DNA of 53,028 bases from the NCBI GenBank assembly GCA_030041495.1, contig JASHNT010000093.1:1-53028 (forward strand), in the 5' to 3' direction. The notes beneath the pieces were generated by a model. The model saw nothing but the letters and a program-made list of their open reading frames with translations. It did no database searches and was not told the DNA's origin. A program made the translations under genes and the position numbers. Within the stretch, counting starts at the first letter, position 1, and the number at the start of each line of letters is the position of its first letter. Of this stretch, positions 32,686 to 39,867 are shown piece after piece. This DNA comes from Bryobacteraceae bacterium (GTDB lineage: Bacteria > Acidobacteriota > Terriglobia > Bryobacterales > Bryobacteraceae).

Positions 32686-34142
32686 TCGGGTTCACCTTTC
32701 GTGCGGGGAAGGGCGAGATAGAATGTCACGCCTTCATTCAACCGCTCAATATCCAGATCCAACATGCCGCCGTGAGCTAGCGCGATTTTCCGGGCCACAT
32801 GCAGGCCCAGACCGGATCCGGTGGTGAAGCGGCGGGCTTCAGCGCCCCGGTAAAAGCGCTCAAAGATGCGGTTTTGCTCAGCCGGAGCGATCGAACTCCC
32901 GTTGTTGGAGACGCGGATGTAAACCATGTCCGGCTGGGATTCCATTTCAATTTTGATTTCCGAGTCGGGAACCGAATATTTGCAGGCGTTGTCCAGTAAT
33001 TGGCTCAGCGCCAGGCGCAACAGCTCCGCGTCGGCCAGCGTCTCTACCCGCTCGCCGCGCAGCACGAAAGAAATTTGCCGGTCGGACGGCAGGCGCTTGT
33101 ACTGTTCCACGATGTCGCTGACCACGGCCGCAACATCGGTGGACTCGCGCTGCGGGTGTACGTCTTCGCGATCCAGGCGCGCGACCTTCAGCAAGCGCGA
33201 GGTCAGACTGCCCAGGCGCGCGGCCTCAGCTTCCACCGTCTCCGCCATTTCCATTTGCTCGGCCCCCAGCGCCCCGGTTTCGCGAATGCCTCCGGCGGCC
33301 GCCAGGATCGTTGCCAGCGGCGTCTTGAACTCATGCGCTAGAGCGTCGAGAATCGCGGACCGGTACGCTTCGGTCTGAATCGCCGCGGCCGCTTCACTGG
33401 CCTTCTGGAAGGCGCGCGTGCGCTCCTGCGACGCGGCGGCCAGCGAGATCAACGGACCTGCCGTCAACTGCGGATCTTCCAGGCCTTCAAATCCCATCGC
33501 GCCGGTGGTCTTTCCGCCGACGCGCAGGCAGCGCACGGTTACGTGATTGGCGGGATCGTCGCCGTCTTGTTGCTGAATAAAAGCGGAGCGGGTGCGTTCC
33601 GGCAGGTGCGCGCGCGACCGGCCCAGCATGTAGGATTCGCTGTTGTCGCCGTCGTAAATACACACGGCGCGTGTCCCGAACACGCCAGCAAACGGCTGCA
33701 GGAGCTTGTCTCCCACCGCCGCTTCCGGCTCGAGCGCCAGCAATTGTTGTGCTATGTGATACAAACTGTCAATCCGATCTTTTTGCAGCGCGGAAACCCT
33801 CGCCTCTGTTCGAACTCTGGTGACTAATCTGGTGATGACAAGCGAGGTCATCAAAAAGGAACCCAATGCAACTACATTCAGCGGCGCCGCCACGTACAAG
33901 GTGAAAAGCGGCGTAGTGAAGAAATAATCCAGGCATCCGACAGCCAGGACGGACACCAGCGCTGACCAGGCAAAACTACCCCACAGGGATTGCAGTACCA
34001 CCGCTAACATGTACAGCGGGATCGCCGTTGCAAAATCGAGATGCAGTGCGAAACATCCCGCCGTCAACACCGCTATGGCTACGATGCCGAGCAAGGCCAT
34101 CGAATAAGAATGCCGCGGTACACGGCGGAGGGTGGGCTGCAT
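32682..34142 (-). CDS. KdpD-like sensor histidine kinase lacking the KdpD N-terminal domain
   Basis: The 486-residue kinase begins with the four-helix DUF4118 module of KdpD (about 15-108, including LDFATAIPLYMLAVVLQSLW and LDYFFTTPLFTLYVAAP). A GAF-like region follows (about 130-235), then the H-box with H270 (ALAHEFKTPLATIL) and the ATPase domain with N-box QLLDNACKYS and GLGLHVARKI. Full KdpD has a long N-terminal cytoplasmic KdpD/Usp region, which is absent, so the stimulus may differ. It overlaps the regulator gene. An element of the KdpE type at 34243-34278 lies about 100 bases upstream, suggesting autoregulation. Confidence 0.85.
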   Translation of the reverse strand: MQPTLRRVPRHSYSMALLGIVAIAVLTAGCFALHLDFATAIPLYMLAVVLQSLWGSFAWSALVSVLAVGCLDYFFTTPLFTLYVAAPLNVVALGSFLMTSLVITRLVTRVRTEARVSALQKDRIDSLYHIAQQLLALEPEAAVGDKLLQPFAGVFGTRAVCIYDGDNSESYMLGRSRAHLPERTRSAFIQQQDGDDPANHVTVRCLRVGGKTTGAMGFEGLEDPQLTAGPLISLAAASQERTRAFQKASEAAAAIQTEAYRSAILDALAHEFKTPLATILAAAGGIRETGALGAEQMEMAETVEAEAARLGSLTSRLLKVARLDREDVHPQRESTDVAAVVSDIVEQYKRLPSDRQISFVLRGERVETLADAELLRLALSQLLDNACKYSVPDSEIKIEMESQPDMVYIRVSNNGSSIAPAEQNRIFERFYRGAEARRFTTGSGLGLHVARKIALAHGGMLDLDIERLNEGVTFYLALPRTKGEPE

Positions 34143-34521
34143 TCAAACTGCCTGGTGACCTCTATCTTAGCTTGAGTACACCTCCTCCCGCATCGCTGGA
34201 TGCATCGGATTACAAAATGCCTCATTCACGTTTCTGAGCTTGACGATAACGGAAGCAACATAAAAAAGGCATAAAAGAAAAGGCCATCTTTAGGGAATTT
34301 TTATGATGCGAGCTTGAGAAATCTTCATAGCGCAGCCCGCCGGGCGGGCATTACGGGACTTAGAACGCAAGCCCGGTGCACCGCCGGAGGCCTCTCAATC
34401 GGACGAAGGCCCCTGCCCCTGCTTCATCGGGTCCGGCCGTGTGTTGTGGGAAGGCACGCCCCTTGGACCTATCTAAGGGAAATATAAGGCTTATACAAAA
34501 ATTCTTTCATAGACGAGGGAT
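34143..34521. other. Divergent intergenic region with GC-rich foldable block
   Basis: No gene is seen. It holds the kinase promoter (34243-34278, minus strand) and a GC-rich block at about 34320-34460 with several inverted repeats: GCCCGCC/GGCGGGC around 34342, and a CGGAC...GTCCG pair enclosing GAAG...CTTC near 34400-34440. The block lies upstream of the porin promoter, so it is not part of that leader. I could not match it to any riboswitch or RNA family I know. Confidence 0.35.
34243..34278 (-). promoter_or_regulatory. KdpE-type box and promoter of the kinase-regulator operon
   Basis: The minus strand carries TTTTATGCCTTTTTTATG, then a hexamer TATCGT (34248-34243) 17 bases after TGCCTT. 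It aligns without gaps to the porin elements. A start of transcription near 34236 would leave about 94 bases of leader before the kinase ATG. Confidence 0.65.
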
Positions 34522-34557
34522 GTTTTTATGACTTTTTTATGTCGTCGCCCGCATACT
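34522..34557 (+). promoter_or_regulatory. KdpE-type box and promoter of porin 1
   Basis: The element reads TTTTTATGACTTTTTTATG, then GTCGTCGCCCGCATACT. TGACTT (34529-34534) and CATACT (34552-34557) are 17 bases apart, as -35 and -10 boxes would be. It matches the element before porin 2 at 28 of 36 positions without gaps. The order T-run, ATG/ATA, CTTTTTT, A, then GCCCGC resembles the E. coli kdpFABC operator TTTTTATACTTTTTTTACA followed by CCCCGCCCG, as I recall it. Confidence 0.7.
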
Positions 34558-34881
34558 GAGTCAACAAGCTAAGCTTAGTTGGGGGCTGTCGTGAAAGCGT
34601 ACTCCTCTCAACCCTCGTTCCTTTGAGCCCGGACCCAAGTCCGGTCAGGCTCCTGAAGATTCTAATAGAAAACCTGGCGTTTTAACGCGGAGCGGCAGAT
34701 CAAAACTCATCCACGCGGATGTGCGATCGCTCCCCTGCTTTTTTACACCCGCGTGGATTAATTAGGATCTTTCCTCAGGTTCGTTTATATCTTTTTTAGC
34801 CGTGCTTCAGGACATCCTTAACGAGCCTGCCTTAGCCTTGGACGAACAACATAACTCTGCTGCAAGGACTGGAGAACCCTT
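34558..34881 (+). other. Long leader of porin 1 with inverted repeats
   Basis: If transcription starts near 34564, the porin mRNA has a leader of roughly 318 bases without an open reading frame of note. It contains a compact hairpin at 34625-34652 (GAGCC and CCGGAC paired with GTCCGG and GGCTC) and a larger inverted repeat, ATCCACGCGG (34709-34718) with CCGCGTGGAT (34749-34758). It may be a regulatory leader or merely spacer. Confidence 0.4.
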
Positions 34882-36510
34882 ATGAGTGGGAATTACCTTA
34901 CAATCAAGCATTTCATGAGCAGCGGCGGGCGGGCGTGGAGACGCACTGCCTTGAGTGCGCTTTTGCTGGCTGGTCTGACAGGGCCGATGGCCGCGCAGAC
35001 AGCGGCTCGGGCCCAGACGGAGGAGGCCCCGCAAGCGGCGACTGACGAGGAGGCTACGGCACCGGCGGCGGCTGAGGCCACTCCCGCGCCTCCCGGCGAC
35101 TCGCAAGACGCGGCGCAAACGCCCGCTGCACAGGCGGCGGCTCCTGCCGCTCCCGCGCCGGTGGACCTCCAGACGCCGTTCGCTTTCGGAGACTTCACCT
35201 GGATGAACGCGGTGCCCCGCAACCATGACTCGGTCTTCGACGGCAAGTACTTCACCGGCGAATTCCGGTGGGATTCCAACTACATCTACGACTACAACCA
35301 TCCCATCGACCACAGCTTGAGCGGCACCACGGAGGGCACGCGAACCGGCGAGTTCGTCTTGCAGCAATTGAACGTCGGCGGCGACTTTCATTGGGAAGGC
35401 GTGCAGGCGCGCTTTCTCAGCCAACTCGGCGCGGTCGCCACGGCGACTCCCCGCAACGATGCGAGCAACACGGAGGGTCAGTGGGACACTGCCGACGCCT
35501 ACCGGTACATGACGGAAGGCTATGGCGGATATCACTTGAACGTGCAGCATGGCATCAACATACAGGCTGGCATTTTCATGTCCTATATCGGACTGTTCAG
35601 CTACTACAGTTTCGATAACTGGGCGTATCAGCCGTCGTATGTGTCGTCCAACACGCCGTGGTTCTTTAATGGATTCCGCGTGCAATGGTTCCCCACCAAC
35701 AAGCTGAAGTTCGAGCCGTGGCTGATCAATGGCTGGCAATCCTACGCTAAGTACAACGGGAGGATGGGCGTCGGCGGCCAGATTCTGTGGCGTCCGACCG
35801 CCAGTCTGGACTTTGTGTTCAACAGTTACGGCATGGGCCAGGACACTCCGTATACGCACCGCACGCGCATGCACGAAGACGACAGCATGGAGTGGAAATA
35901 CTTTGAGAACCCCAGCAAGCTCATGCACCGCATGGCATTCTCTCTAACTTTCGACTTCGGTTGCGAGACCGGCGGCGGCGGTCCTCCGATTGTCGCCGGC
36001 ACGGAGCAGGCGGGCAAAGTGAGCTGCGTGGGCGGGCCCGGCGCTCCGGCGCAGAACTTCATTGGCGGAATGGCCTACCATCGCTGGTGGTTCGACAAGG
36101 ACAAGTTCGGTGCGACCATCGGCGGAGGCTGGGTGAAAAATCCCGGCCGTTACCTGGTCCTGCTGCCTCCCATCGATGGCGCCACCGCCAGCACCGGAAC
36201 GCCCTACTTCACTGAGAACCCGGGCAATCCATTCCAGGCCTATGATTTCCAGACGACCTTCGACTACATGCCCACACAGTTCGTCACCTGGCGCGTGGAG
36301 TTCACCCAGCGCGGCGCCAATGTGCCCTACTTCTCTGGTCCCGGCGGCTTGACGCCTCCCGGAGGCAATAACGCGAATCCTGCCCTGTATACCTGCATGG
36401 ACGGAACCCAGAACGCCAGCGGCAATTGCGGGAACGACGGCGGCCTGTGGAGTCCGGACCTGCGCAAGCAGGAACGGCGCTGGATTTTTGCTCTGCTGGT
36501 CCGGCTGTAG
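34882..36510 (+). CDS. Outer-membrane beta-barrel porin, BBP_2 type (porin 1)
   Basis: The 542-residue protein has an N-terminal signal region (TALSALLLAGLTGPMAAQ), an Ala/Pro/Glu-rich linker (about 45-95), and a barrel domain of alternating strands: FRWDSNYIYDYNHPIDHSLS, GEFVLQQLNVGGDFHWEGVQ, NIQAGIFMSYIGLFSYYSFD, and GFRVQWFPTNKLKFEPWLIN. These are BBP_2 (OmpL-like) patterns. It ends in aromatic/hydrophobic FALLVRL. It should form a channel in the outer membrane. Its promoter carries a KdpE-type element, and a small secreted-protein gene follows after a hairpin. Substrate unknown. Confidence 0.85.
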   Translation: MSGNYLTIKHFMSSGGRAWRRTALSALLLAGLTGPMAAQTAARAQTEEAPQAATDEEATAPAAAEATPAPPGDSQDAAQTPAAQAAAPAAPAPVDLQTPFAFGDFTWMNAVPRNHDSVFDGKYFTGEFRWDSNYIYDYNHPIDHSLSGTTEGTRTGEFVLQQLNVGGDFHWEGVQARFLSQLGAVATATPRNDASNTEGQWDTADAYRYMTEGYGGYHLNVQHGINIQAGIFMSYIGLFSYYSFDNWAYQPSYVSSNTPWFFNGFRVQWFPTNKLKFEPWLINGWQSYAKYNGRMGVGGQILWRPTASLDFVFNSYGMGQDTPYTHRTRMHEDDSMEWKYFENPSKLMHRMAFSLTFDFGCETGGGGPPIVAGTEQAGKVSCVGGPGAPAQNFIGGMAYHRWWFDKDKFGATIGGGWVKNPGRYLVLLPPIDGATASTGTPYFTENPGNPFQAYDFQTTFDYMPTQFVTWRVEFTQRGANVPYFSGPGGLTPPGGNNANPALYTCMDGTQNASGNCGNDGGLWSPDLRKQERRWIFALLVRL

Positions 36511-36539
36511 TGTGCCGGCCAATTCGGTAGCGAGCACGC

Positions 36540-36569
36540 GTGGCGGAGCGGGTCAAAACACTCCGCCAC
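36540..36569. terminator. Hairpin between porin 1 and the next gene
   Basis: GTGGCGGAG (36540-36548) pairs perfectly with CTCCGCCAC (36561-36569) around a 12-base loop, followed by the T-containing stretch AAATTTGATTTT. It lies 30 bases after the porin stop and could end or weaken transcription before the following gene. The T-run is not continuous, so termination may be partial. Confidence 0.45.
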
Positions 36570-36601
36570 AAATTTGATTTTAAGGGAGGCATGAAGAATC
36601 T

Positions 36602-37306
36602 ATGCGGAGAAGCTGGAAGCTGTCCATACTTCCGTTTTCGGCGTTGTTCCTGCTGGCAGCCGGAGCGTCCTGGCAGGGTAAGACCATCGATCAGTGGACC
36701 GAGCAGGATGCCAAGCAGGTGCTGGCCGGATCGCCCTGGGTCAAGCACGTCATGCCCGGCTTGTTGCCGAAATTGAGCGAGGATCAACTTCGCTCCGGCG
36801 GCAAGATGGGCGGCGGCGAAGGCCTGGGGGCAGAGGCGTTGAACCCCAATCTGTTCACCGGCGCGGGTCAGGCTCCCGGCAAACACGGGCCGCGGCCGAG
36901 CTTGGTCAACACCCTGGAAGTCCGTTGGGAAAGTGCCGAGGCAGTGCGCGCGGCCGAAGTGAAGTCGCACGCCCAGGATGCTCCCGATCTGCAGAGCGGA
37001 GTTTATGCCATCGCCGTTTATGACGTTCCCGGATTGGACGTTAATGACCGGAGCTTGGCCTACGACCTGAAGCAGCAGGCCATCCTAAAACGCGACGGCA
37101 AGAAGGAAAGCCGCGCAATTCATGTGGATGTGCTGCCGCAGGGAGGCGGCTTGTGCACAGTGATCTACAGTTTCCCTCGCTCCCAAAAGAGTGAGATCAC
37201 CGCTCAAGACAAGCGCGTGACTTTCTCGGCGCTCATCGGACGTCTGTCCTTAGCTCAGTATTTCTATACCGCCGAAATGGAGGTCGGCGGCAAGTTGGAG
37301 TTGTGA
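36602..37306 (+). CDS. Secreted protein of unknown function after porin 1
   Basis: The 234-residue product has a signal peptide (SILPFSALFLLAAGAS). Next comes KTIDQWTEQDAKQVLAGSPW, a phrase I associate with secreted Acidobacterial proteins of unknown role, then a Gly-rich stretch (about 68-80) and a beta-rich C-terminus (GVYAIAVYDVPGLDVNDRSL, AQYFYTAEMEVGGKLEL). The ribosome-binding site AAGGGAGG (about 36582-36589) is 12 bases from ATG 36602; a nearer ATG at 36591 is out of frame and too close. A strong hairpin lies downstream (37356-37396). Confidence 0.65.
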   Translation: MRRSWKLSILPFSALFLLAAGASWQGKTIDQWTEQDAKQVLAGSPWVKHVMPGLLPKLSEDQLRSGGKMGGGEGLGAEALNPNLFTGAGQAPGKHGPRPSLVNTLEVRWESAEAVRAAEVKSHAQDAPDLQSGVYAIAVYDVPGLDVNDRSLAYDLKQQAILKRDGKKESRAIHVDVLPQGGGLCTVIYSFPRSQKSEITAQDKRVTFSALIGRLSLAQYFYTAEMEVGGKLEL

Positions 37307-37355
37307 AAATTCACAAATCGTAAGATTTCTTCGATGCGTCTTGGACGGATCGGAA

Positions 37356-37396
37356 GCATATGGAGCGGTGTCTTGCAAAAGCCCCGCTCCATATGC
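37356..37396. terminator. 13-bp perfect hairpin after the secreted-protein gene
   Basis: GCATATGGAGCGG (37356-37368) is perfectly complementary to CCGCTCCATATGC (37384-37396) with a 15-base loop. It stands between the gene ending at 37306 and the promoter of porin 2 at 37443, so a transcription terminator separating the two units is likely. The following bases, ATTTCC, are only weakly U-rich. Confidence 0.55.
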
Positions 37397-37442
37397 ATTT
37401 CCTATACATGCGATCTAAAAAACTATTGAAAGAAACGGCCTT

Positions 37443-37478
37443 GTTTTCATGACTTTTTCAGCACCCTGCCCGCATACT
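37443..37478 (+). promoter_or_regulatory. KdpE-type box and promoter of porin 2
   Basis: The element reads TTTTCATGACTTTTTCAGC followed by ACCCTGCCCGCATACT. TGACTT (37450-37455) and CATACT (37473-37478) are 17 bases apart. It aligns without gaps to 34522-34557 and to the minus-strand elements at 31840 and 34243. A transcript from here would have a leader of roughly 105 bases. Confidence 0.7.
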
Positions 37479-37590
37479 TGAACCATCAAGGCGGCGTTCC
37501 TCGCACCCAAGTTCCGCTGCGGATTGCCTTCGGAGCCCAACCCAAAAGATTAATCCGAGTAAAGCCGGCGAGGGCTGGCTTAGGGACTGA

Positions 37591-39192
37591 ATGAGAATCT
37601 TATTAGTATTTTTCGCGTGCGTGAATGTGAGCCTTTGCGCCGCGGCCCAACCCGTACCGGAGACCGATGCCGCGCTTCCCCCTAGCGGAGGCAGCGATCC
37701 GGCCACTTCTGCGCTTACCTCTCCAGCCGCTCCCGGGTCTGTGCTCGCGGCGGTAGGCAACGCTCCGGCGGCGGCCGACGCATCGCCGGCGGCTGCGGGC
37801 GGAGACCCGGTCGCGGCCACTGCTCCCGCCGTTACATCCGGCGCTCCCCTGACCGGCTCTTTTATCGGCCGTCTGTTCAAGGCTTATGCAAGTGATTGGA
37901 CCGCGCCTGCTGCGGATTCCGGACCCGTTCCGCACCGCGGTTACGAAGCGCCTGAATCCGATCCGCCGTTTCCCTTCACCGTGTGGCCCTACGGAGGCAG
38001 TCCGGTGATCGGGCAACCGTTCACTCAGTCCGCCCCGCTGATGCAAGCGATCTGGAGCGGCTCGAACGGCGATTGGTGGAAGCAGAGCGGCATACAGATT
38101 TACGGCTGGTTGAACGGCGGATTCAACGTGAGCACCTCGACCGGCGGAGGGTATTCGAATTACCCGGCCGCGTATGCCGAACGCGGCAACTCCATCACCA
38201 TGGATCAGGAAGTGCTGTACATTGACAAGCAGCCAGACACGGTGCAGACCGATCACATCGATTGGGGCTTCCGCATCGCGCCCATCTACGGCTTGGATTA
38301 CCGTTACACCACCTCCAAGGGAATCTTCAGCAACCAGCTCCTCGGTGAGAACAAGGAGAACGGTTTCGATATCCCGATGGCGTATTTCGACCTTTACGTT
38401 CCGCAGGTGGCGCAGGGCATGAACATCCGCATCGGCCGCTATATTTCGCTGCCGGATATCGAGGCGCAGTTGGCGCCGAACAACTACACCTACACTCACT
38501 CGATCACCTACACGTTCGACTGTTACACCCAGACCGGCATCAACGCGACCACCATGCTCAACAAGAACTGGATGTTCCAGGTCGGCCTTTCGGCCGGTTG
38601 CGACGCCGCGCCATGGACCTCCGACGCCAAGCCCACCCTCAACGGTTGCCTGGGCTACACCTTTCATGGGGGCGGCGACAACATCTACGCCTGCGACAAC
38701 ACCTTCAACAACGGCAAGTACGCCTACAACAATCTGACCGCTTACTATCTGACCTGGTATCACAAGTTCAATTCCACTTGGCACACCGACACGGAGAGTT
38801 GGTATCAATATGAGCGCGACACGCCCAACGTCAACAACCCTGCGGCGAAATCGCTGCTGGAAGTGGGTGCCAACGGAGCGGTCTGCAATCAACTTTATGA
38901 GGTGACCTGCTTCGCGCCCGAGTGGGCGGTGCTGAATTACGTCGAAAAGAAGATCAACGCGCGCAACTACCTCAGCATCCGCAACGAGGTCTTCGATGAC
39001 CTGCGCGGCCAGCGCACCGGATTCCGTACCCTCTATACAGAGCACACCGTCGGCTGGGGTCACTGGGTCGGGACCACCGTTCTTCTCCGGCCTGAGCTGC
39101 GCTTTGAGCGCTCCTATGACGTGCCGGCTTACAACAACGGAACCAAGCAGAATCAGTTCATGTTCGCTTGTGACGCGATTTTCTTTTTCTAA
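37591..39192 (+). CDS. Outer-membrane beta-barrel porin, BBP_2 type (porin 2)
   Basis: The 533-residue protein has a signal peptide (RILLVFFACVNVSLCAAAQ), a long Ala/Pro/Ser-rich linker (about 20-95), then a BBP_2 barrel: SGIQIYGWLNGGFNVSTSTG, DHIDWGFRIAPIYGLDYRYT, FDIPMAYFDLYVPQVAQGMN, IRIGRYISLPDIEAQL and a C-terminus rich in aromatics (FMFACDAIFFF, ending in Phe as barrel proteins do). It is only distantly like porin 1 in sequence but shares its layout and promoter element. Likely an outer-membrane channel regulated together with porin 1. Confidence 0.88.
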   Translation: MRILLVFFACVNVSLCAAAQPVPETDAALPPSGGSDPATSALTSPAAPGSVLAAVGNAPAAADASPAAAGGDPVAATAPAVTSGAPLTGSFIGRLFKAYASDWTAPAADSGPVPHRGYEAPESDPPFPFTVWPYGGSPVIGQPFTQSAPLMQAIWSGSNGDWWKQSGIQIYGWLNGGFNVSTSTGGGYSNYPAAYAERGNSITMDQEVLYIDKQPDTVQTDHIDWGFRIAPIYGLDYRYTTSKGIFSNQLLGENKENGFDIPMAYFDLYVPQVAQGMNIRIGRYISLPDIEAQLAPNNYTYTHSITYTFDCYTQTGINATTMLNKNWMFQVGLSAGCDAAPWTSDAKPTLNGCLGYTFHGGGDNIYACDNTFNNGKYAYNNLTAYYLTWYHKFNSTWHTDTESWYQYERDTPNVNNPAAKSLLEVGANGAVCNQLYEVTCFAPEWAVLNYVEKKINARNYLSIRNEVFDDLRGQRTGFRTLYTEHTVGWGHWVGTTVLLRPELRFERSYDVPAYNNGTKQNQFMFACDAIFFF

Positions 39193-39273
39193 CTATGCCG
39201 CTAGACCAATCCATCGACAATCGAATGACTGTCAATTCCTGGCGCAGGCCGTGTTAGCATAAATAGTAAGATC

Positions 39274-39699
39274 GTGGCAAAGACGGAGATCATTCTAAAC
39301 CTGGCCTGGATGCTGCTGTGCTTCAGCGCATTGGGCGCGCAGGTATGGAGAGACCGTCTTCGTTCGGGCGCGCGCAACCGCAGGATCCGCCTGCGGCGCA
39401 CGCTCTCGGTCCTGATTGCCGCGCTGGCTCTGTTTCCCGTGATTTCGGCTAGCGACGATCGCATTCGTCTGGCGGATTTGAACGCGACCCCGGCGCAGGA
39501 GGCCGCTTTTGAAAGCGGCAAGATGCACGGCCTGCTGTCCTCCGCGCAGCTCGAAGATCCGGAGCACGGGCAAGCGGCCCAGCCGCTTTTACTGACCGTG
39601 ATCGTGTGCCTGTTCCTGATCGCGCGACCGGAGATTCCCGCGCTGACGCGCTGGTTCTCGATCAGCGCCGTGGGGCGCGCGCCGCCAGCCGTGGCGTAG
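39274..39699 (+). CDS. Small membrane protein upstream of the metal efflux genes
   Basis: The 141-residue product starts at GTG 39274. It has hydrophobic segments near the N-terminus (IILNLAWMLLCFSALGAQVW), at about 45-60 (LSVLIAALALFPVISA) and near the C-terminus (PLLLTVIVCLFLIA), with a soluble loop between that has an acidic, Ala-rich character. It has no His/Cys metal motif. It lies 168 bases before the TolC-like gene and may be an accessory factor of the efflux system, which is inference. Confidence 0.65.
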   Translation: MAKTEIILNLAWMLLCFSALGAQVWRDRLRSGARNRRIRLRRTLSVLIAALALFPVISASDDRIRLADLNATPAQEAAFESGKMHGLLSSAQLEDPEHGQAAQPLLLTVIVCLFLIARPEIPALTRWFSISAVGRAPPAVA

Positions 39700-39867
39700 C
39701 CGCCGGGCAGGCTTCTTCTTTTCCAACCTCGTTTTTGGTTTGGACGTTTTCTGACGGCCATCCTGCCGTGCTACGCGTGCACCCGAAGCTCTGTTTCCAG
39801 GCGTTCTCTTTGAGATTGATTGCAGATTGATTGCGGCGCGGAAAGCGCCGTTTAAGGGTTCTTGCAA

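Noticed and set aside
34298-34320. A fifth KdpE-like site (TTTTTATGATG)
   Set aside because: It lacks the second T-run and the GC-rich -10 part, so it does not fit the four aligned sites.
34320-34460. Known riboswitch (c-di-GMP, c-di-AMP or cobalamin type)
   Set aside because: I compared remembered core motifs and none fits convincingly; reported only as an unexplained block.
36591-36601. ATG close to a strong ribosome-binding site before the 36602 gene
   Set aside because: Only one or two bases from the Shine-Dalgarno sequence and out of frame with the signal peptide.
37603-39063. Long open frame on the minus strand opposite porin 2
   Set aside because: Opposite-strand frames are often open in GC-rich genes. 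The plus strand has a signal peptide, barrel strands and a promoter; the minus frame has no start signal or domain.
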